From Psococerastis gibbosa (Eukaryota > Arthropoda > Insecta > Psocodea > Psocidae), in assembly GCA_963971405.1 (NCBI GenBank), contig OZ020485.1:11842001-11906000 (forward strand): a DNA stretch of 64,000 nucleotides. Reading direction: 5' to 3'. Of the stretch, positions 56,078 to 64,000 are shown in pieces. The stretch's first letter is position 1. Every line of letters begins with the position of its first letter. The notes below the pieces were generated by a model that was given only the letters and a program-made list of their open reading frames with translations, did not search any database and was not told where the DNA came from. Both the position numbers and the translations under genes were made by a program.

Positions 56078-56447
56078 AGGTTCTGTAGGGACAGTTTTGG
56101 TCACTAGGTTCGCTGACGACAAACCGATATCCATATTATTCAAAATAGCCGCCGTTTGCAAGCGTAAACTAAGCTCTTAGCATCTAATTAATTCTTTTAA
56201 TATTTTTTATAATATTTTTTATAATATTTTTACTATGCCTGGACCTTATTTCGCTGCATATAATTTAATATATATAATCTCCATGATTTATAGAAAAATA
56301 TCACTTTAAAATAATACGTAATTAAAAATCATTTTAAAATAGTATTGAGGCTTATGGAAAAATCAACGCTTTGATATCATTGCAACTGGTGCTGCCATCT
56401 ACAAAATGACGCCACAAATGAACCCCATTCCCTGCAGTTTTGAACTC
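56078..56447. repeat. Repeat Q, second copy (inverted)
   Basis: Reverse complement of 3768-4141 with few differences, including GGTTCGCTGACGACAAACC and CTGGACCTTATTTCGCTGCA. High similarity suggests a fairly recent family. Confidence 0.8.
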
Positions 56448-56644
56448 CTTCGTTTTAACATCCTCAGTGTCCGTTATTTTTTACAAATCGAGTTCAATAA
56501 TTTGGTACTATAGTGACGGTTGGATAGTTACTTTTCTTCTAAGGAATATGATATTTTTATAGCTTATATCGATATTTTTTATGGAACTTGAATTTTTACA
56601 TCCGTGAGGATTTTCCCCTCCAGTTGTCGTTGTCTCTTAATATT

Positions 56645-57035
56645 TTTTCAATAAGCTACTTGACAATTTTTGAAAACCTATTAATGCATTATTAGTAGAT
56701 TTATTTTATGCCCCTTAAATTTTTTAACGTTATTTGGTAGGGGAAATTTCTTTCCCCATCAATTTAAGGTTGATGGCTTAAAAAGGGTCACGTGACTTCA
56801 GAAAATCACGTCATTTGTGATACTGGGAAGTAGCCGCCTGTTGGGGAACTACTAGCAGTTGTATTGGTAGTGACGTCAATGTGACGTTATTTTCTTGTCC
56901 CCAATATACTGGCGTTTGGCTCTTGTAATCCACAGTGAAAAACACCAACATTTTTTTTTTTTTTTTAATGTATGATTGTTAACCTATTTAAGCTCCATGT
57001 TATTTTATCGGTATTTTATTGTTGCAACTGTCAAG
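56645..57035. repeat. Repeat P, second copy (inverted)
   Basis: Reverse-oriented match to 250-680, with CAAGTAGCCTATT near one end and AAGCTACTTGACAATTTT near the other. Contains TGACGTCA-type palindromes. No coding signal. Confidence 0.65.
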
Positions 57036-57249
57036 TAGCCTATTATTTAGAAATTTGTTGTATGAGAATAGTAATTGTGGGAGTAATTCTTGTACATTTT
57101 GTATGTAGTCCACTCATACCTACTGTATGTACCAATTAAAAATAAAATACGCCTTTGATAATACCCTAGAGTTTTATAAATATAACAAGCAGCTAGGCAC
57201 CATAAGATCAATAGGATCGTGAATAACATCACATAATTTATAATTACAA

Positions 57250-57570
57250 ATGCTTTCACGGCTGGAGTAATGTGACGAATTTTGTTGATTATTTAAGTAA
57301 GAAAAATTGGTCATAGCTCTACGTGATTGCTGCGATGATAGACCGTGGTCGTTCTGAAACGTTCCGTCAACATCTACGGTCGACATCTTCAGTGGAACTG
57401 CGTAGACTTCTAAGATTGTATCTCGGAGGCTCAGCAGCAACTGTTTTGAACAGAAGAACTGAGAAGTCTACGCAGTTCCACTTAAGATGCTGACGAAACG
57501 TTTGTAACTTGGAAGTACGCTTTTAGAACGACCACGGCCTATCATCCTTGATTCTACTGATTCGTCACAT
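57250..57570. mobile_element. Foldback element with Penelope/hammerhead-reminiscent motifs
   Basis: Outer arms AATGTGACGAATTTTG and TGATTCGTCACAT are inverted. The inner arms on opposite strands share CTACGCAGTTCCACT, GATGTTGACG(G/A)AACGTTT and AGAACGACCACGG. The block CTGAAGATGTCGAC...GTTGACGGAACG (minus strand, near 57350-57395) resembles terminal repeats of Penelope-like elements. Element class is inferred. Confidence 0.5.
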
Positions 57571-57859
57571 AACATCACATAACCTAATTATCATTAAATT
57601 AGCTGATCTCTGCCCTCCGAGGCTGAACAAAAAATCAATAAAATAAGTTATTATTAAATATTTTAGCACTGTCCCAAGATTGATAACAAGTATAACAACT
57701 AAGTTATAAAACAACACGCCTCGTTCATTATAGTTAATGATGATAGAAATTAGCATTAATGTGGAAACCTCCAAAATTTTGAAACATTGAGCCCCCTTGG
57801 TTTTGCCCTAACTGCCGGGCCTTTAGGCTAATTAGAATAGAAGACTAAAAAATTTACCC

Positions 57860-58520
57860 ACAAAATACAAGGCAGTGACCTGGCGGCTGGCTCGTACGGG
57901 TGGCAGTGTCAAGGATGTTAAAATACAACATCATTGGCATGAATAAGCCCCCCCCCAGGATTTCTGGTGACAAAGACATTACAGAGGCTAAATGCATAGT
58001 ACCGTATCCACAATAACAAAAGGGAAATTAGTATACCTACTTATTTTACATGAAAAAATTAACATATTGACCAAGTACTTTCACAAAAAATATATTACTC
58101 AAAATTCCTAAAATTCCCAACACTTCAGACCTATTTTTTCAAAAAATTTCTGCGGGAGAGACCCCCGGGCCCCCCTCAATGGTAGGTTTATTTGTCGGTG
58201 AAATAATCTCAACTGTACTGCTTGCAAAACCCGTGAAACCTCACTAGTTTGGGCCTATTCACCAAAATAAAATTCTCCGGGTGGGGGGGGGGGGGGGCGT
58301 GCCCCCTTACTCCAGGGTAAAACATGCGTACCTCTCTAATTTGGGCCTATTTATCTTTTTTTTCTCCGGGGGAGGCCCTGGGCTCCCCTTTCTACAGGGT
58401 AGGCTATAAAATGTGTATTGGTAGCCTACTTATTGTACCGTACTTGGCAGTTGAATGCGTAGGTTCCAATTTTAGGCCCCCTCCGAGAAAAATGTCTATA
58501 AATCCGCGCCTGGTACCGCC
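57860..58520. repeat. G/C-tract-rich repeat region upstream of Poc1
   Basis: Contains GGGAGAGACCCCCGGG, two TTTGGGCCTATT blocks, two CCAGGGTAAAACATGCG/CAGGGTAGGCTATAAAATG-like blocks and ATCCGCGCCTGG (as in the hAT MITE end at 6.58 kb). It looks like several overlapping decayed elements; boundaries unclear. A TATAGGTA-type microsatellite follows at about 58660-58740. Confidence 0.45.
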
Positions 58521-59127
58521 ATTGAGAACAGGTTCAGCAATTTGGCCGTCTTACATATAGAGAATGATACGACTAGATCGCTGAGCGTGTCAGAACTTGC
58601 AACAAGACTAAAAGCATTTTTTTTCAATTTTTTTGTTTTTTGTTTTACTGAACTTATACCTATAGGTATAACCTATAGGTATATATAGGTATATAGGTAT
58701 ATATAGATATATAGGTTGAACCTATAGGTAGGCCTATAGTGTATACCCATAATTTCATACACATTAAAAAAAAATTATAAAAATGTAATATAATTTACTA
58801 GACAGACTTCTGCAGTAATGAATCAAAGTCTTGGGGTCCTAAAGCCGCCCCCCCCCCCCCCATGAAATTTTGGGAATTTACGCCAGTGTACAATATACAA
58901 GGCAGTGACCTAGTGCACAGTCCAGTAATGGTGTATTGACTGTATTGCTGTCTGCTCTGCCTTGTTGTCAAACAAAATCTATGTTTAAGTTGTAACGGTT
59001 TTGATATTTTTAGTATTTTTACCATTTATTGTATTTTACTATTTTTACTGTCTTAAAATTTACTTGTTTGTAGTAATAGTAATATTCATTTTAGGACATA
59101 GGACTGATCTACTAAATACTGACAGCA

Positions 59128-62100
59128 ATGGCTCCACTGAATCAGGTGAATAAAGAAAACAAAACGTAAGGCCTACTAGAGTACTAGTACAGAACAACAT
59201 AAAATTAGTACTTAGTAGTAGTAGTGCATCGCACTGATGTTTAATCCCGACGCTACTGCTCTACGTCCTCTTACTCCTCTTCTTTTTTACATCGTCCACA
59301 ATTTTCTTTTTGAACTCCCCCAAGTTTACAGCATCTTTGATAGTTTTCTGCAGCAGATTAAACATTTGTAGGTCTTCATGGAAAATGCTCGTTCCATTGG
59401 TTCGTCTTCTATCTATACTCTATGGCCAGCTCGTTTTGTTTTGAAAAAAATAACTAAATAGTTTAAGTTGACTCACTCCACAAAGTTAAATTACTGCACT
59501 GGATTCAATTGAACATAGCGCCTTCAATTAGCCTACGTGATGATAAGTTATTACCGCAGTCCCTGTCCCTTGAAGATACAATTGATGTCACTATACAGTA
59601 CTTACTGAATTCTCGTGAAAACTTGCTCCCGTTTTTTTATTACTAGGTGCTTTTGCAACCCGTTTTGTCAAAGGCGTTAGTTGGACATAAAGGATCCATA
59701 ACTGGGCTGTGCTTCGAGCCAAATAAAAAACAATTAGTGACAAGCAGCGAAGACCATTCATTAATACTGTGGAACCTCAAAGAAAGAAAGGAGGCCTACA
59801 GGTATGTAACCCATGATGATTCAATTTAATAATGGAACATTCCAAGCTTTAGAGTTTTGTCTGTTGATTACTTGGAGGCCCCTGATAATCGCAGTGAAAG
59901 TGCTTTTATGGATAGAGATTTTAAAGGGGGGATTTCAAGCTTTGCCCGGGGACGAAATTTGTCTTGGAACTGGGATTTTCTAGAAAATTTTCCATTTTCC
60001 ATTGAAAATAAATTTACCTTAGAACGCCATTTTGCTCTCTGTCCGGGATTGAAATTTGGAAAATTTGCTAGCCCTATTGTAATGTCACCGTATATTAATG
60101 TGTAGTTGTTGGCACATTCTGTATCTGTCTCATTGATTGTAACACCCTTTATAGCTGCTGAAGAATGGCTTTTTACGGTCTGTACTAGAAGAGTGCTGAA
60201 CTAGCAGCGCGCCTTCGGTACAGTCCTTGAAGGCCTGTTCATGTGACGTAGCCAGACGACGTTATAAATATGAGTAGTGACAGAAAGGCTTGGACTTGGC
60301 AGACCAGCAGCCTAATCGGGGCGTTTATAATACCGGTATTTATTTAATCCACTGGTAAACAAGATAATTTTATAATGGAAAGTGCTATTCAAAATTTGTT
60401 TGTTTACAGTTATAATCCTAGGGTATTTATTTAACCCGGGTATTATAAACACCTCGATCATACTGCAGAAGTAATAAGATATTGTGTTAAAGTAATGCTG
60501 TTCTTAGCTGGCCGCCTTACCAAATTGAATCCAGCGGACCAGAGCAGGTTCAAAGATGCAGATAACTTGGTCGTGTGCACAGTGCTGGTAGGGAAATATG
60601 GTAGGACTTGTCCTGGTCACCTCAGAACTAATCGTGTGACTTCACTGTGTTTCCCAAGTGGTTCAGAATCCACTGTAATCAGGAGGTCCACTGTCCTATG
60701 GGCCCACACCGTGGCCTGGGACTGTGTCCAACCATACTACTACTACTAATGCTGTTCTTTGTCCTTCGTCAAGTGCTCGAGTGTACATAATGTAAATCGG
60801 CGAGTGTCTAATATACATACTTATTGTAGGTATAAAATGTAATCTAAAGCACATTTACTACAGCAGCCTAGCGAAGGGTAGGTGTGCCCCCCCCCCCCCC
60901 TACATTCTAGTTCCCGGGGTATAGTATCTACATTTAATAGTCAATTATAGGAGCTAGCAGCCTAGAAATACGCCACCGGACAGTTGGTGGCAGCGGTGGG
61001 ACCTCCCCTAACAACTGTAAAATTATGCACAAAAGTCGCTTGTTTAGATTTACTGGCCACACTGCCGAAGTGACCGATGTATGCTATTCTCCTGATGGAA
61101 GATTTATTGCCTCGTCTTCTGCGGACAAGACCGTTCGCTTGTGGACCGGGTCCCTACGCACCAACGACAAAGCGGTTAAGGCGCATCTGAACGTTGTTCG
61201 TTCAATTCATATATCACCTGATTCCCAATGTATTGTGACTGCGTCCGATGATAAGAGTGTCAAAGTAAGTTTAGTTCAGTCACTAAGTAAGGTAAAGGAA
61301 ATGAATGTCTGCCTATTTTATGTATGCAAAATATAATAAACCTATCTTTGCGCAATAAGCCTCCATTTTTACAATTTACAGTACGAGTCTACTTAAAAAA
61401 TCAAGATGAAAAAGTTCTAATGCTAAACGATAATATTTTTTTTAAGAGAATGCTATGGAGTATAATAGACCTAGGTGTTCTCATATTACGTAGACGTAGT
61501 TTACAGCAATGTATTATTAGCTCAGTAAGTTTCAATAACAATTTTAAAAATAACTTGTATTTTTTAGACATGGAATGCATCTAGAAGAAAATTCGAAACA
61601 TGTTTCTCTGGTCACTACAGCTGGGTTAGATGTGCTCGGTTTTCATGTGACGGTCGCACCATCGCTTCATGTTCTGATGACAAAACGACCAAATTGTTTG
61701 ACAGAAGCTCTGGTCTGTGCTACACAACTTTTAAAGAATTATCAGGTGAGATTTATCACATTATTTGCTTAAATCATGTATTGAACAGCGTTCCTCAACC
61801 TACGCCGAATTTTTAAATAGGCCTAGCCCTTTTATCAGCAACTAAACGCTAAAATATTAATAATATTAAATAGTAAATATTTATATACTTTAATTCACAT
61901 AACTAATATTTAAAATAACAAAATTAGCCAAAACGTTGGAAATACGCTGTAAATAATATCAAGGCGTAATGGCAGCAGAAATCAAAGAAGGGACGCAGTG
62001 AGAAATATAAGCATCACGCAGCTGCACAACTTTGCAGCCCTCTCATTTCTTTAGGTCACTCTCAAATGTTCGGATTAGTGAAATATACACTTTTTAACAT

Positions 62101-63471
62101 ACCTTTATCTTTTTTCTTTTTTCACTACACCATAGCATAAGGCTTCCGCCATCAGCTTTCTTGCAGTCCAATACCTTAATCTGACGTGCTCGAGTAAATC
62201 CCGAAATCCCCGCTTGTGCTCCCCTACTATAGTAGATGCATTGTAATGTGTAGTTTTGGAACATTTATATAAGTAAATAATGACTTTAATTTTGGTAAAC
62301 TGAAACCACCTTAGCGGCTATCAGGCTCTCTCCTACATTCAACATTAATTTTGTATTACAGGTAGACCTAACAAGTTAGAATTTCATCCCAACGACAAAT
62401 ATTTGGCAGTAGGATTATCAAATGGAATAGTTCGTCTCTATGACACCCGCAACAACAGACAGCCCGTACAACAGCACCACTCTCATGATAATGTTATTAC
62501 ATCTCTGTCATTCTTCTCATCGGGAAATTATCTCTTAACTGCCTCAAATGACTCTAGCATAAAGGTGAGTCGAATTAATATATAATTGTACTAGAAAGCC
62601 TTCGTTGGCATCTAGTTCTTAGCTTGATCGTACTTGTGAGGGTCTCTACACACCATGCGATCGGTACTCAACACTGAAGATGTTATTCGGATGCATTCAT
62701 TAAATTTCTTTTATGCGATTTAAGTTTTTTGAAACGAAAAAGGTAGAGCCATATTCCGATGAAAGCCTGTGGTATAAATTATGGAAACACAGTGCATCAA
62801 CCGACCTGGGCACCCGAGAAAAGAGCATCTGCAGCCAGTGATGGGGAGTGGAGGCATCGATACCACATATTGCTGCCAACCAGCCAGCCGGCTGTAACTT
62901 AAAGAAGAAGTGCTTCTTTTTGTATGCCTGGCTTGCAACGACTTGTCAAAGTGAACATTGTGCACACCTATTGTCAAATGTATCCAGGTTTGAGTTGATT
63001 CTCTCTTTAGCGTAGCTAGCCTACAGAGCTATCTAACTGAACAGGTCTAATTTCATAAAGATTTATCCATTTTTGCCATTAAATTGGCTTAGGTTGATGA
63101 GACAACTTGCTCAGGACATAATATCCGAAAATAAATATTATATACTTTCACATAGTTTCCTGAGGAGGTTGCCTCTTCAATCTAAATTAATGAAATGTTA
63201 AAAACCATGGAGACAATAATCAAATATTATTACACATCCTTTTACTTTCCAGATCATTGACGTAGCTGAAGCTCGGCCCGTTTACAGCATGGCCGGTCAC
63301 ACAGGTCCCATAACTGCAGCTGCCTTCTCTGCGGATGGAAGCATGATTGCTTCCGGGGGCAAAGACAAGAAGTTGCTGTTTTGGAACGTTAATAGTGTTT
63401 ATATAAAAGATCCTAATTGTATACTGGGAGAACACGAAACTAAGATTGCCGACGAGAATTTACAGTCTGAC
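59128..63471 (+). CDS. Poc1: Poc1 centriolar WD40-repeat protein (5' part; continues beyond window)
   Basis: Six in-phase exons: 59128-59145, 59647-59801, 61048-61264, 61568-61745, 62362-62564 and 63253-63471, totalling 330 codons. They encode seven WD40 repeats forming one propeller, for example [20 protein letters not shown] (repeat 1), [20 protein letters not shown] (repeat 2), [13 protein letters not shown] (end of repeat 3), [20 protein letters not shown] (repeat 4) and [20 protein letters not shown] (repeat 7). Repeat order and the 'WVRCA.FS.DGR' fourth repeat match Poc1, needed for centriole and basal-body stability. The C-terminal coiled-coil with the Poc1 motif is not reached; the last exon ends at a good donor (GAC|GTAAGT). 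The first coding exon is only six codons (MAPLNQ, donor GTGAAT). It is chosen because it is phase 0, but a different 5' exon is possible. Confidence 0.93.
60308..60465. mobile_element. Palindromic element U, second copy (Poc1 intron 2)
   Basis: CAGCCTAATCGGGGCGTTTA ... ATAAACACCTCGATCATACTG with the same interior (GTGCTATTCAAAATTTGTTT) as 30181-30349. Ends are more diverged, so it is older or less constrained. Confidence 0.82.
60506..60746 (+). mobile_element. SINE family 1 (Poc1 intron 2)
   Basis: Sense copy of the 25.8 kb SINE: TAGCTGGCCGCCTTACCAAA, box B AGGTTCAAAGATGC and a (TAC)n tail. Flanked by a 13 bp target duplication TAATGCTGTTCTT (60493-60505, 60747-60759). This length and tail mark LINE-driven insertion. 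Confidence 0.87.
63079..63190. mobile_element. Short TTAA-flanked palindrome 'CTTAGGTTGA' (Poc1 intron 5)
   Basis: 112 bp: TTAAATTGGCTTAGGTTGAT...TTGCTCAGGA and TCCTGAGGAGG...CTCTTCAATCTAAATTAA are inverted ends bounded by TTAA. It stops 62 bp before the final Poc1 exon in this window. Related copies at 6113-6283 and 38835-38880. Confidence 0.8.
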
Positions 63472-63615
63472 GTAAGTTTACAAAAATTTAAATTATATCA
63501 TATTAAATGTGGATGCTGGTGCACCACAGAACAACATAATATATGTGGTGCACTGTTGACAATGATAAAAAGTACTTTACACTATCCGGAGTCTGCGACT
63601 CTTAACCGAACTTGG

Positions 63616-64000
63616 TTTAGTCACGCTTTCACTGGTTACATTGTGTCAATGGAAAGCTAGTCTCAATGTCGCTTACAGCCGGTGTGCGTTGATATCGAGG
63701 ACCTTTGCCAAAATTCTTGCGGAAACAATACCAAATTATTTCCGATAATACCAGATTCATTGGGTCGTAATATTAATCGGTAGTGTGAGAAGTCAACTAC
63801 TAAAAATTTGTGCGAGAAGATGGATACGACACAACATTAATGGGATATGACTTAATATTAAGTATCTGTACTTGGTTAAGTCATGCTTTCGCCTTTTTCA
63901 GTGCCTCAATGGTAAGCTTGTCTCAGTTTGTCCATTATCGCTTTGTAGCCGGTGTATGTTGACATCGAGAACGTATACCAGTTTGCCAATGGCCAAAAAT
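63616..64000 (+). repeat. Direct repeat, two units about 270 bp apart (after Poc1 exon 6)
   Basis: Units at 63610-63735 and 63875-64000 share CTTGGTT.AGTCA.GCTTTC, TCAATGG.AAGCT.GTCTCA, CAGCCGGTGT and GACATCGAG-like sequence. A third relative is at 45290. Runs off the window end. Confidence 0.65.

Noticed and set aside
1-64000. CRISPR array, bacterial operon or organelle insertion
   Set aside because: No regularly spaced identical repeats, no ribosome-binding-site-led gene chains, and no mitochondrial or rRNA-like sequence.

Overview
The window is AT-rich eukaryotic nuclear DNA, most likely arthropod. It has multi-exon genes with GT-AG introns of up to about 9 kb, and its proteins resemble insect receptor tyrosine phosphatase, cyclin Q, lipid phosphate phosphatase and Poc1. 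About half the sequence consists of short palindromic DNA transposons, LINE fragments and tRNA-derived SINEs. I cannot name the species. There are no bacterial-style operons, rRNA genes, functional tRNA genes or CRISPR arrays.

Layout of host genes. (1) 12533-23267, + strand: the 3' part of a receptor-type protein tyrosine phosphatase like Ptp99A. It comprises five exons of the second, catalytically dead phosphatase domain. Upstream exons lie outside the window, so 1-12532 reads as intron. The last D2 exon ends in TGA at 21402-21404, but the same frame then stays open for 620 further codons, to a TAG at 23265-23267. (2) 28555-33873, - strand: a complete five-exon cyclin Q gene (CCNQ/FAM58A), 256 residues. 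(3) 35137-48207, + strand: a complete six-exon lipid phosphate phosphatase (PAP2/wunen family), 292 residues with all three catalytic motifs. It is head to head with CCNQ across a 1.26 kb spacer that contains a three-unit tandem repeat. (4) 59128 to beyond the window, + strand: the seven WD40 repeats of Poc1, a centriole protein, in six exons. The genes share no pathway.

Mobile DNA. The commonest family is a 360-405 bp foldback element flanked by TTAA, with at least eight copies or partial copies. One copy (14330-17394) sits in an older repeat and was itself hit by a 5'-truncated LINE with an 11 bp target duplication, giving a three-layer nest whose empty site survives near 2.3 kb. A second datable nest is a SINE inside a palindromic element at 25.7-26.2 kb, with its empty site at 48.5 kb. 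The second PAP2 intron carries a 5'-incomplete Ty3/Gypsy fossil with a 240 bp 3' LTR.

The observation most worth following up is the phosphatase extension. It is a 620-codon, Ser/Glu-rich open frame directly downstream of an in-frame TGA. It ends in Lys-Cys-Leu-Leu-Leu, which looks like a CaaX prenylation signal.
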